Positions 1 to 7,206 are shown, numbered from the stretch's first letter. The stretch: DNA of 10,658 nucleotides from Candidatus Eiseniibacteriota bacterium (GCA_016867695.1 VGIY01000066.1:1-10658), one strand, 5' to 3'. The notes: a model not told the origin generated them from the letters alone. Program-made: numbers and translations.

Positions 1-1537
1 GCAGCTCGCGGACGATGGCCGCTTCGGTTCCGGCGTCGACGCTGGAGAGCGTGTCGTCGAGCAGCAGCAGATCGGGCTCGAGGAGCAGCGCCCGGGCCAG
101 CGAAGCGCGCTGGCGCTGTCCGCCGGAGAGCGTCACCCCGCGCTCGCCGAGCAGCGTCGCCAGCCCGCGAGGCATGTGGGCCAGGTCGTCGTCGAGGAGC
201 GCGCGCGAGGCCGCCCGCGCGACGCTGTCGGGGTCCGCGTCGGGCACTCCGTAGGCGATGTTCTCGCAGAGGCTGCGCGAGAAGAGGAAGGCGTCCTGGG
301 GCGCGTAGCCGGCGATCGCCCGCGCGGCGGAGAGGCTGCGCTCGCGCAGGTCGAGGCCGTCGAGCAGGATGCGCCCCGCGCTCGGGTCGTGGAGACGCAG
401 GATGAGCTTCAGAAGCGTGCTCTTGCCCGAGCCGGTGCGCCCGACGACGCCCAGCGTGCGGCCGGCGCCCACCCGGAACGAGATGTCCAGCAGCGCGTCG
501 ACTCGCGCACCGGGATAGCGGAAGGAGACGCGCTCGAACTCGATCCGCGGCCGCGGTCGAGCGGTCACCGGCCCGCCGGCGATCTCCGGACGGGCGGCAA
601 GCAGGCCGTCGATGCGCGCCGCCGCTCCGGCGCCGCGCTGCAGCATGCCGATGACGAAGCCGACGGCGACGACCGGCCAGGTGAGCTCCGCCAGGTAGGC
701 CGAGAAGGCGACCAGCCCGCCGAGGCTGAGCCGCCCCTCCATCACCATCCGGCCGCCGGCCAGCAGCGCGATCGCCAGCCCCGAACCCGCCAGGGCGCCC
801 ATGGCGGCGATGAAGAGCCCGCGCAGACGGGCCACGGCCATGTTGGCCGCCAGGTACTCCTCGTTCAGCTCGCGGAAGGCGAGCGCCCGGCTATCCTCCT
901 GCGCGTAGGCGCGCAGCACGCGCGTGCCGGCCAGGTCCTCCTGGACGCGCGCGGAGAGCAGGCCGAAGGCGTCCTGCACGCGGCGCGAGCGGGTGTGCAG
1001 CGCGCGACTGAAGAAGAAGGTCACCAGCGAGATCAGGGGGTAGGGGGCGAAGGCGATCAGGGTCAGCCGCGCGTCGATGGCGATCATGAGCGCGATCGAG
1101 AGCGCCAGAGTGACCGTCATCGAGAAGGCGTACATCAGGCCCGGGCCGACGACGTCGCGCAGGGCGCCGAGGTCGTTGGTGAAGCGTGCCATGAGGTCGC
1201 CGGCGCGCGTCCGTCCGAAGAAGGAGACATCCAGTCGCTGGACGTGGCGGAAGAGGTCGTTGCGCAGGTCGTATTCGATGCGCCGCGAGCAGCCGATCAG
1301 GAGCCAGCGCTGGAGGTAGAGGAAGACCGCGCCCAGCGCCGCCGCGCCGACCATGGCCAGGCCCAGGCCGCCGACGCGGGCGAGCGGGGCGCCCGCCTTC
1401 AGCTCGTCGATGGCCAGCTTGAGCAGCCAGGGAATGGCCCGGGTGGCCGCGGCGGCGATCAGCAGGGCGAGCAGGCCGAGGAGAAGCGTGCGCCCGTTGC
1501 GGCGCAGATAGGGGAGCAGGATCCGCAGGCGGCCGAT
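1..1537 (-). CDS. ABC exporter half-transporter (TMD-NBD fusion), degenerate-site type, 3' end outside window
   Basis: Type IV ABC exporter with an N-terminal six-helix membrane domain (about residues 1-300) and a C-terminal nucleotide-binding domain, about 512 codons visible of the usual 580-600. Motifs seen on the reverse strand: Walker A GRTGSGKST (Lys about residue 372), Q-loop APQDAFLF, signature LSGGQRQR (from about 470), Walker B and D-loop LLLLDDTLSSVD. The catalytic Glu after Walker B is Asp. This is known for MdlA, BmrC and TM287, the degenerate halves of heterodimeric exporters, so a partner gene is expected just beyond the left edge. The H-loop lies outside the window. There is no ATG, GTG or TTG near the N-terminus. 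The first in-frame ATG (1354) would delete the first helices. I place the start at ATC 1537, 6 nt after a GGAGG; CTG at 1528 is an alternative. It follows the secreted-protein gene, probably translationally coupled. Substrate unknown. Family call is firm, exact start is not. Confidence 0.93.
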   Translation of the reverse strand, partial: MGRLRILLPYLRRNGRTLLLGLLALLIAAAATRAIPWLLKLAIDELKAGAPLARVGGLGLAMVGAAALGAVFLYLQRWLLIGCSRRIEYDLRNDLFRHVQRLDVSFFGRTRAGDLMARFTNDLGALRDVVGPGLMYAFSMTVTLALSIALMIAIDARLTLIAFAPYPLISLVTFFFSRALHTRSRRVQDAFGLLSARVQEDLAGTRVLRAYAQEDSRALAFRELNEEYLAANMAVARLRGLFIAAMGALAGSGLAIALLAGGRMVMEGRLSLGGLVAFSAYLAELTWPVVAVGFVIGMLQRGAGAAARIDGLLAARPEIAGGPVTARPRPRIEFERVSFRYPGARVDALLDISFRVGAGRTLGVVGRTGSGKSTLLKLILRLHDPSAGRILLDGLDLRERSLSAARAIAGYAPQDAFLFSRSLCENIAYGVPDADPDSVARAASRALLDDDLAHMPRGLATLLGERGVTLSGGQRQRASLARALLLEPDLLLLDDTLSSVDAGTEAAIVREL

Positions 1538-1548
1538 GACCTACCTCC
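1535..1548 (-). promoter_or_regulatory. Strong Shine-Dalgarno next to a non-canonical (ATC) start
   Basis: Reading the minus strand, GGAGG (1548-1544) overlaps the last codons of the upstream gene. It is followed by that gene's TAG stop (1543-1541), then GTC, then ATC (1537-1535). The 6-nt spacing from GGAGG to ATC is ideal for initiation. This is why ATC is preferred as the start of the ABC gene despite being a rare start codon. A single-base error or variant of ATG would explain it equally well. Confidence 0.5.
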
Positions 1549-2572
1549 GCTCCGGTGCCGTCAGCCCGGCGGGCGCGCCGCTCGATTCCGGGGGCTCCGT
1601 CCCGCCGGCCGGGCGGCTCTCGACGCCCTCGGGCTCATCCGCTGCCCCGGCCTCATCCGCCGCTGCCCCCGGCTCATCCGCCGCTGCCCCGGGCTCATCC
1701 GCCGCTGCCCCGGGCTCATCCGCCGCCGCCTCGGCCCCATCGTCCGCCTCCTCGGCGTCGCCTCTCGCCGTCGAGCCCGCCGCGCCGCCCGCCCGCTCGG
1801 TCGCCGCGGAACGCGCCTGGGGAGGGCAGACCGGCCAGCCGTCCTGGAAGAGACCCAGCCCGCCCAGGGCCACGGCGTCGGCGGTCCCGCGTTCGATACC
1901 GCAGTCGACCGTGCCGGCCGAAAACGTGCGCGGCTCGAGCGAGAGGGGGATCTCCCCCGGCGCGTAGGCGTAGCCGGTGAAGTGGTAGAGCGGGACGTAG
2001 TTGCCCTCCCAGCGCTCCGTCGTGGTCACGATCGCGGTGCCCCCCAAGGGACCCGGCCAACCCTGGGTGGCGAGTTCGATGCCTTGGTCCGGAAAGCAGG
2101 GTCCGTGTCCGGTGAAGACGAAGGCCTCCTTGTCGTATTCGCCGAAGCCGAATCCCGCGCCGCACCACGCCTTCGGCTCGCTCCAGGCGGCGACGACGAA
2201 CCAGAGGATCGGCTCCTTCGTGTCGACGCGCACGACCTGATCCTCGCAGCGCGAGATCCCGTAGCGGACGTCGAAGGCGTGGCACCAGCCTCCTTCGGGG
2301 GCGTCGGTGGTGTACTGGAACGACTGGGCGACGTGGACGATGAACACGCCGTTCTCGAGCGAGGACAGCGCGTCCGCGCCTCCGGCGTTGTCCGCGCGCT
2401 CAGCCCCGGCCGCGGGCCCGGCGCCGTCCGCGTCGCCCGGGCCGCCCGCGCGCTCGACCGCGGCTGCGAGCCCCGCGTCGCTTGGGTCGCCGGCTTTGCC
2501 CGCCGCCTCCGCGGCAGTGACCGTGCCGGCCGCCGCGAGGACGAGAACGATCCACACGAATCCACGAGCCAT
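1541..2572 (-). CDS. Secreted six-cysteine protein of unknown function with low-complexity flanks
   Basis: 343-residue protein I cannot assign to a named family. Residues 1-22 form a clear signal peptide (MARGFVWIVLVLAAAG core, likely cleavage near AxA at 18-22), so the product is probably exported. Residues about 25-72 are Ala/Gly/Asp-rich linker. Residues about 73-252 form a compact domain rich in aromatics and glycine with six cysteines (97, 109, 137, 159, 224, 249), enough for three disulfides, including GGWCHAFD, WCGAGFGFGEYD and GPCFPDQG. Residues about 255-343 are acidic low complexity with repeated AAADEPG units. The start at 2572 is chosen because GGGGAGG lies 6 nt upstream and the signal peptide begins there; the frame stays open to an ATG at 2707, but that extension is Arg-rich and unlike a leader. 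It heads an operon with the ABC exporter. The domain resembles secreted proteins I associate with Candidatus Eisenbacteria-like genomes (weak recollection). Confidence 0.8.
   Translation of the reverse strand: MARGFVWIVLVLAAAGTVTAAEAAGKAGDPSDAGLAAAVERAGGPGDADGAGPAAGAERADNAGGADALSSLENGVFIVHVAQSFQYTTDAPEGGWCHAFDVRYGISRCEDQVVRVDTKEPILWFVVAAWSEPKAWCGAGFGFGEYDKEAFVFTGHGPCFPDQGIELATQGWPGPLGGTAIVTTTERWEGNYVPLYHFTGYAYAPGEIPLSLEPRTFSAGTVDCGIERGTADAVALGGLGLFQDGWPVCPPQARSAATERAGGAAGSTARGDAEEADDGAEAAADEPGAAADEPGAAADEPGAAADEAGAADEPEGVESRPAGGTEPPESSGAPAGLTAPERR
1634..1735. repeat. 21-bp tandem repeat encoding AAADEPG units
   Basis: Five consecutive units beginning CTCATCCG (plus strand) start at 1634, 1652, 1673, 1694 and 1715. 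The first is 18 bp, the next four are 21 bp. Units at 1673 and 1694 are identical, the one at 1652 differs by one base, and the last is diverged. Because the period is a multiple of three it adds or removes whole peptide units in the C-terminal tail of the secreted protein, so copy number could vary without frameshift. Confidence 0.85.
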
Positions 2573-2642
2573 GTCGCGCCTCCCCTGCGGGGGGATCCCC
2601 GGGAGCTCAAGTGCCTTTCGGGCCCGGCCGCGCCGGAGGAAC

Positions 2643-2648
2643 ATGATA
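2643..2648 (-). promoter_or_regulatory. Possible -10 box for the secreted-protein/ABC operon
   Basis: TATCAT on the minus strand differs from TATAAT at one position and sits in one of the few less GC-rich spots of this spacer, giving a predicted 5' leader of about 60-65 nt. No matching -35 is visible at the right distance, so the call is tentative. Confidence 0.22.
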
Positions 2649-2829
2649 CACGCGATTGTCGTGCCGCGGGAGGGCCGGAGGCAGGGCCCGAGGCAAACTC
2701 GCGGCAACCGAGGGAGCGCGAGGGGACGCCCCGGCGGCAGCGCATCTCCTGCCCCGGGGGGCGGTGGCGCCCGAGCGCGCGGCGTTCAGGGCCCGCAAGG
2801 CCGGGAACTGGCGTTCCCGAAGGAGGTTG

Positions 2830-2973
2830 ATGCCTTGGTGGCAAGGCGCGTGCGCATGCGCTAGGATCACCGCCCTGTTGTCGGCGAGTGCCCCGGCGGC
2901 GGCGGCGGCGAGGAGAGTCGAAGCGCGAGCGGGAGGAGCTCGGCCCCGGACGGTCGCCCGAGCCCAGCGGTGA
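2830..2973 (+). CDS. Possible 47-codon leader ORF upstream of moxR
   Basis: ATG at 2830 is preceded by AAGGAGG (2820-2826), a full match to the anti-Shine-Dalgarno, though with only 3 nt spacing. The frame runs 47 codons and stops with TGA at 2971-2973, 12 nt before the moxR start. The peptide begins MPWWQGACACARITALL and becomes Ala/Arg-rich. Its tandem Trp codons lie around the 4-nt loop of a GCCTTG/CAAGGC hairpin (2832-2847). It could be a short leader peptide affecting the MoxR operon, a small protein, or chance in GC-rich DNA. No homologue is recognised. The Ala/Arg-rich tail is what GC-rich non-coding frames commonly give, so confidence is low. Confidence 0.22.
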   Translation: MPWWQGACACARITALLSASAPAAAAARRVEARAGGARPRTVARAQR

Positions 2974-2985
2974 AAGGACAGGCGG

Positions 2986-4026
2986 ATGACGACGCAGCGG
3001 GTCGAGACGGCGCAGGGTCTAGCGGGTCCTGCGGAGGCGGCGCAAGGGCGGGCGGCGATCCTGGAGCTGGCCGGGGCGCGGGAGAGGATCCTCGCCCAGG
3101 TGCGCAAGGTGATCGTCGGTCAGGACCAGGTGATCGACGAGCTCCTCCTCGGCCTCTTCGCCGACGGCCACTGCCTGCTGGTCGGGGTGCCGGGGCTGGC
3201 CAAGACGCTGCTCATCTCGACGCTGGCGCGGGTGCTCGATCTCCAGTTCCACCGCATCCAGTTCACGCCCGACCTCATGCCCGCCGACATCACCGGCTCC
3301 GAGATCCTCGAGGAGAATCGCGCCACGGGGCAGCGCGCCTTCAAGTTCGTGCGCGGTCCCGTGTTCGCGCATCTCGTCCTGGCCGACGAGATCAACCGCA
3401 CGCCGCCGAAGACCCAGGCGGCGCTCCTGCAGGCGATGCAGGAGAAGGAGGTCACCGCCGCGGGGCAGACCTTCGCCCTGGATTTGCCCTTCTTCGTGCT
3501 CGCCACGCAGAACCCGATCGAGCTGGAGGGCACCTACCCCCTGCCCGAGGCGCAGCTCGACCGCTTCATGTTCAACATCCGCGTCGATTATCCCAGCGAG
3601 TCCGAGGAGATCGAGATCGTCGGCGCCACCACCGGCGATCGGGTCCCGGCGCTGGAGCGCGTGATGGGCGCGGCCGACATCGTCCGCCTGCAGCGCGTCG
3701 TGCGCCAGGTTCCGGTGTCCGCCCCCGTGACCGGCTACGCCGTGCGCCTGGCGCGCGCCACACGGCCCGGCGACGGCGGGCCCGACTTCGTCCGCGAGTG
3801 GGTCGCCTGGGGGGCCGGACCGCGCGCCTCGCAGTACCTGATCCTCGGCGCCAAGGCGCGGGCGATCCTGCGCGGGCGCGAGACGCCGGCGGTCGAGGAT
3901 GTCCGCGCCGTGGCCCCGGCGGTTCTGCGCCACCGCATCGTCACCAACTTCAACGCGGAGGCCGAGGGCGTGAAGCCCGACCGCATCATCGAGATGCTCA
4001 TCCGCGAAGTGCCGGAGAAGGCCTAG
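2986..4026 (+). CDS. MoxR-family AAA+ ATPase
   Basis: 346-residue MoxR-type AAA+ ATPase, near the usual family length (about 320-350). Seen motifs: Walker A GVPGLAKT (67-74), helix-2 insert region around RIQFTPDLMPADITGSE (90-106), Walker B LVLADE (130-135), sensor 1 ATQNP (173-177), and GTYPLPEAQLDRF (182-194) carrying the arginine-finger segment. The C-terminal lid domain ends ...REVPEKA. These ATPases act in the cytoplasm as chaperones that remodel or insert cofactors into clients presented by VWA-domain partners. The next two genes are exactly such partners. The start at 2986 has AGGA 8 nt upstream. It is the first gene of a three-gene operon; its stop TAG shares one base with the next gene's GTG. 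The 25-30 residues before the core are Ala/Gln-rich and may be disordered. The specific client is unknown. Confidence 0.95.
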   Translation: MTTQRVETAQGLAGPAEAAQGRAAILELAGARERILAQVRKVIVGQDQVIDELLLGLFADGHCLLVGVPGLAKTLLISTLARVLDLQFHRIQFTPDLMPADITGSEILEENRATGQRAFKFVRGPVFAHLVLADEINRTPPKTQAALLQAMQEKEVTAAGQTFALDLPFFVLATQNPIELEGTYPLPEAQLDRFMFNIRVDYPSESEEIEIVGATTGDRVPALERVMGAADIVRLQRVVRQVPVSAPVTGYAVRLARATRPGDGGPDFVREWVAWGAGPRASQYLILGAKARAILRGRETPAVEDVRAVAPAVLRHRIVTNFNAEAEGVKPDRIIEMLIREVPEKA

Positions 4027-4955
4027 TGGCCCGCCGGGGCGATGAGCGCAGCCTGCTCGATCCCTACATCGTCAGCAAGCTGCGGCGGCTCGATCTGATC
4101 GCCCGTCTGGTGGTCGAGGGGTTCATCACCGGCCTGCACAAGAGCCCCTATCACGGCTTCAGCGTCGAGTTCGCCGAGCGGCGCCCTTACATACCCGGCG
4201 ACCCGATCCGCTCGGTCGACTGGCGCGTCTACGCCAAGACCGACCGCTACTTCATCAAGGAGTTCGAGGAAGAGACGAACCTGCGCGGCAACCTCCTGCT
4301 GGACATCAGCTCTTCGATGACCTACCGCTCCAGCGATCGGCTGCTGACCAAGCTGGAATACGCCGTGCTGCTTTCCGCCGCCCTCGCCTACCTGATGGTC
4401 CATCAGCAGGACGCCGTCGGGTTGCTGACCTTCGACGAAGCCATCCGCCGCTGGATCCCCGCGCGCAGCGTCGCTCCGCACTTGCGCGTCGTGCTCGGGG
4501 AATTGGCGCGCCTCGATCCGCGGGCGCCCGAGCAGGCGACCGGCCGCGGCACCCGCATCGGCGAGAGCCTGCACTACCTGGCCGACCGCCTCCGCCGCCG
4601 CGGGCTGGTCCTCGTGCTCAGCGACCTGATGGACGAGCCCGAGCGCGTGCTCGCCGGGTTGAAGCACTTCCGCCACCGCCGGCATGAGGTCGTCGTCTTC
4701 CACATCCTCGATCCCGCCGAGATCGAGTTCCCGTTCCGCGAGGAGACGGTCTTCGTCGATCTCGAGACGCGCGAGAAGCTGAGCACGGTGCCCTGGGAGC
4801 TGGCCCGGGAGTATCGCGCCCGCACGGCGCGCTGGCGGGAGGCCTACCGCCGCACCTGCGCCGAGCACGCCATCGACTACGCCGAGATCCGCACCGACAC
4901 GCCCTATGACGTCGCCCTGCTGCGCTACCTGGAGAAGCGGCGGAGGCTGCACTGA
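4026..4955 (+). CDS. DUF58 protein (VWA-like fold), MoxR partner
   Basis: 309-residue DUF58 protein. Hallmarks: the YIPGDPIRSVDWRVYAKT segment with FIKEFEEE (55-83), followed by a VWA-like domain from about residue 89 with an intact MIDAS DxSxS motif (LLDISSSM; D93, S95, S97) and a later LVLSDLMD (D200). No signal peptide or membrane helix is seen, so it is likely cytosolic and peripheral. DUF58 proteins are nearly always encoded beside MoxR ATPases and are thought to deliver or tether substrates. The start is GTG at 4026, overlapping the moxR TAG by one base, with GGAG 8 nt upstream (4014-4017). The reading frame happens to stay open upstream across moxR, but that stretch is an Arg/Gly/Pro-rich shadow of moxR, not coding. 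The stop TGA overlaps the next ATG (TGATG), indicating translational coupling. Confidence 0.94.
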   Translation: MARRGDERSLLDPYIVSKLRRLDLIARLVVEGFITGLHKSPYHGFSVEFAERRPYIPGDPIRSVDWRVYAKTDRYFIKEFEEETNLRGNLLLDISSSMTYRSSDRLLTKLEYAVLLSAALAYLMVHQQDAVGLLTFDEAIRRWIPARSVAPHLRVVLGELARLDPRAPEQATGRGTRIGESLHYLADRLRRRGLVLVLSDLMDEPERVLAGLKHFRHRRHEVVVFHILDPAEIEFPFREETVFVDLETREKLSTVPWELAREYRARTARWREAYRRTCAEHAIDYAEIRTDTPYDVALLRYLEKRRRLH

Positions 4956-7159
4956 TGGGTCCGCTGTCGTTCCTCAACGGGGCCTTCCTGGCGGCGCTGG
5001 GCGCGGCGGCGCTGCCGATCCTGATCCACCTGCTCAGCCGCCGCCGCGCGCGCGAGGTCCCCTTCGCGCAACTGCGCTTCCTCGACGAGATCACCCGCCG
5101 CAAGGTGCGCCGCCTGCGCCTGCACCAGTGGCTGCTGCTCCTGCTGCGGACGCTGGCCGTCGCCTGCCTCGCCCTGGCGCTCAGCCGGCCGGTCTGGCAT
5201 GGGCCGGGCGCGGCGCGCCAGCGCGGATCCTCGACGGTGGCGATCCTGATCGACGACAGCTACAGCATGGAGGCGCGCCTGGACGCGGGAGCGCTCCTCC
5301 CGCTCGGCGGCGATGGCCCGGGCGGCGGGTCGACCCGCTTCGCCGAGGCGCGCCGGCGGGCGCTAGAGGTGATCGGCCTACTCGAGGAGGGAGACCGGGC
5401 GATCCTCGCCTTCGCCGGCGAGCCGGTCCGTCTGCCCTACGAGAGCAGCGTGCGCGACGCGATGCTGCTGCGCGAGGAGGTCGAGCGGGCCCGGCCGCGG
5501 CCCGTGCGGGCGAACCTGGCCGCGGCGCTCGAGCGGGTCCACCCGCTGCTCGCCGCGGCGCGAACGCTCAATCGCGAGGTCTTCGTCATCTCCGATTTCC
5601 CCGCGGACCAGGCCGAGGAGCTGTTGAGCGAGCGGGGCCGCCGCGCGCAGCCGGGCGGAGCGCGGAACGGTCCGCTGCTGCCCCTGCCCCCCGAGACGCG
5701 CGTCTACCTCGTGCCCGTGCCCGCCGGGGAGGCGGACAATGTCTCGATCACCGGCGCCTTGCACGAGGCCCTGCCGGGCGCGCCCGGCGGAAGGGTGACG
5801 GTGCGCCTGCGCAATCATGGAGAGGCGCCGGTGGACGACCTGCTCGTCCAGGCCTTCGAGGAGACGACGGGCCGTCTGCTGGCCGAGGGATTCGTCGATC
5901 TCGGGGCGCGGTCCGCCGGGCAGATCGTCCTCACGCCGTCCGCGGCGCCCGCCGCGGGCCGACTGGCGGTGCAGTGCGCCGCCGACCTCCTCGAGCGCGA
6001 CGACCGCCGCCTGGTCGCCGCCGCCTCGTCGAGCCGCGTCCGCGTGCTGCTCGTGCTCGGCGGCCCCGAATCCGACCCGCAGGTGGCCGCCGAGGCCCGC
6101 TTCCCCTTGCTGGCGCTGGATCCATGGGGCGGAGAGGGCGACTCGGGAGGGGAGGCGCCGCTCTTCGAAGTGGCGGCGCTGCCCGAGGCCGAGCTGGGCC
6201 TGCGGGGGAGGATCGACGCCGACGTCGTCCTGCTGCTCAACGTGGGCCGCCTGAGCGCCGCCGCCGCCGAGCTCCTGGCGCGATTCCGCGAGGAGGGGGG
6301 CGGGATCCTGGTCGCCCTCGGAGCCCGGGCCGACGCGCGCCTCTACAACACGCTGGTGCTGCCGAAGCTGGCCGCGTCGCGACTGGAGAACATCGAGGGA
6401 GACCTCGACCCGACGACGCGCTTCACGCTGCGGCCGGCGCTCGCCGGCCACGAGATCTTCGAGGGATTCCCCATCGCCCCCGGCGGGGCGCTCAGCGGCG
6501 CCGCCTTCCAGCGGATCGTCGGCGTGCGCCCCGGAGCCGAGGCGCGCGTGCTGGCCGAGTTCTCGGGCGGGCGTCCGGCGCTCGTGGAGGAGCCGGGCGT
6601 CCTGATCTTCGCCTCCGCGCTCGATCTCAGCTGGAGCGACTTCCCGACCAGCGCCGCCTACCTGCCCTTCCTTCACCGGGCGCTGCTGCATCTGGCCCGC
6701 GACGGGCTCGCCGATCGCCGGGAGCGGCTTGTCGGCGCGCCGCTTGGCGCGCCGCTGCCCGGAGCGGGCGGAGATCTGCGGCTGTGCTTCAGCGGGCCGG
6801 AAGGGCTGGAGCTGCCGCACACGATCCAGCAGACGGAACGCGGGCCGCGGCTGCTCTCGGCCCCGGCGCCCGAGCCGGGCTTCTACGAGCTGCGCCAGGA
6901 GGGGGCGGGCGGCCCCGTGTCGCTGGAGGTCTTCTCGGTCAACGTCGACCCGCGAGAGGGAGCGCTGGCGGCGATGAGCAGGGAGCAGGGCGAGCGGCTG
7001 TTCGGCGCCGAGGCCGTCGTGCTCCCGCCGGAGCGCGAGATCAGCCGCGCGGTGCTCGAGACGCGCTACGGGCGGGAGCTCTGGCGGCTCTGTCTCCTGC
7101 TGGCCGTAGGGCTGCTAGTCGCCGAGAGCCTGCTGGCGCGCGGGCGGATGCTGGCCTGA
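4955..7159 (+). CDS. Membrane-anchored BatA-type VWA protein with CARDB/GATase-like C-terminal half
   Basis: 734-residue membrane protein. The N-terminus (1-80) matches the BatA_N aerotolerance domain: a first helix at about 8-27 followed by LLSRRRAREVPFAQLRFLDE, then a second helix at about 58-77. A periplasmic VWA domain follows (95-225) with an intact MIDAS, DDSYSM (D100, S102, S104), and VISDFP. Residues about 260-355 look like a beta-sandwich CARDB-type segment (NVSITGAL to DLLERDDRR). Residues about 360-585 resemble the glutamine-amidotransferase-like domain often found in this family, with VRVLLVLGGPE and DADVVLLLNVG; I see no obvious catalytic Cys, so activity is unlikely. A third helix near the C-terminus (about 708-727) re-anchors the chain. 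ATG 4955 overlaps the DUF58 stop; GGAGG lies 8 nt upstream. It is much longer than classical BatA (about 330 residues), and no BatB, BatC or BatD follows. Its role with MoxR in envelope stress or complex assembly is inferred from family context. Confidence 0.92.
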   Translation: MGPLSFLNGAFLAALGAAALPILIHLLSRRRAREVPFAQLRFLDEITRRKVRRLRLHQWLLLLLRTLAVACLALALSRPVWHGPGAARQRGSSTVAILIDDSYSMEARLDAGALLPLGGDGPGGGSTRFAEARRRALEVIGLLEEGDRAILAFAGEPVRLPYESSVRDAMLLREEVERARPRPVRANLAAALERVHPLLAAARTLNREVFVISDFPADQAEELLSERGRRAQPGGARNGPLLPLPPETRVYLVPVPAGEADNVSITGALHEALPGAPGGRVTVRLRNHGEAPVDDLLVQAFEETTGRLLAEGFVDLGARSAGQIVLTPSAAPAAGRLAVQCAADLLERDDRRLVAAASSSRVRVLLVLGGPESDPQVAAEARFPLLALDPWGGEGDSGGEAPLFEVAALPEAELGLRGRIDADVVLLLNVGRLSAAAAELLARFREEGGGILVALGARADARLYNTLVLPKLAASRLENIEGDLDPTTRFTLRPALAGHEIFEGFPIAPGGALSGAAFQRIVGVRPGAEARVLAEFSGGRPALVEEPGVLIFASALDLSWSDFPTSAAYLPFLHRALLHLARDGLADRRERLVGAPLGAPLPGAGGDLRLCFSGPEGLELPHTIQQTERGPRLLSAPAPEPGFYELRQEGAGGPVSLEVFSVNVDPREGALAAMSREQGERLFGAEAVVLPPEREISRAVLETRYGRELWRLCLLLAVGLLVAESLLARGRMLA

Positions 7160-7166
7160 GGGCGGG

Positions 7167-7206
7167 CCGGCCGACACCGCCGCGGCGGGGGGCGGCGTCG
7201 GGCCGG
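7167..7206 (+). terminator. GC-rich hairpin after the MoxR operon, probable terminator
   Basis: The hairpin begins 8 nt after the VWA gene stop. Left arm CCGGCC-GAC-A-CCGCC (7167-7181) pairs with right arm GGCGG-C-GTC-G-GGCCGG (7191-7206), with one A/C mismatch, one bulged G and a 9-nt loop. No T-tract follows, so it is not a canonical intrinsic terminator, but its position and stability fit transcription end or 3' protection. Confidence 0.45.

Larger units (their letters stand above)
2573..2985. other. Divergent intergenic region between the secreted-protein and MoxR operons
   Basis: 413 bp between divergently transcribed genes, so it should hold promoters for both directions. On the minus strand TATCAT (2648-2643) resembles a -10 box about 70 bp upstream of the secreted-protein start, but no convincing -35 lies at 16-18 bp. 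On the plus strand I see no convincing sigma70 promoter. Other structure: a GCCTTG/CAAGGC hairpin with a 4-nt loop (2832-2847), a GCGCATGCGC palindrome (2852-2861), and a GGC-repeat run near 2895-2911. A possible leader ORF (2830-2973) is listed separately. No tRNA or recognised riboswitch was seen. Confidence 0.5.

Noticed and set aside
2591..2600. GGGGATCCCC palindrome near the secreted-protein start
   Set aside because: Short GC palindromes are common at this composition, and nothing links it to regulation.
176..2830. Very long open frame on the plus strand (about 884 codons)
   Set aside because: It is antisense to the ABC exporter and secreted-protein genes, with Arg/Gln/Glu/Gly-rich composition typical of GC-rich shadow frames and no recognisable motifs. 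The minus-strand products have clear domains.
2839..2854. Sigma54-like site (TGGCAAG, 4 nt, GTGCG) before moxR
   Set aside because: The GG-N10-GC core is present, but several flanking consensus bases mismatch and no activator site is seen. In GC-rich DNA this core occurs often by chance.
2970..4025. Upstream extension of the DUF58 frame across moxR
   Set aside because: The extension is Arg/Gly/Pro-rich with no domain; MoxR motifs are all in the other frame, and GTG 4026 with a Shine-Dalgarno gives a normal DUF58 start.
5960..6710. Active glutamine amidotransferase domain in the VWA protein
   Set aside because: The region resembles the GATase-like fold seen in the family, but no Cys-His-Glu catalytic arrangement is visible, so enzymatic activity is not claimed.
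5378..6820. 480-codon minus-strand frame inside the VWA gene
   Set aside because: Composition is Gln/Arg/Gly/His-rich without motifs, and the plus strand encodes a convincing membrane VWA protein.
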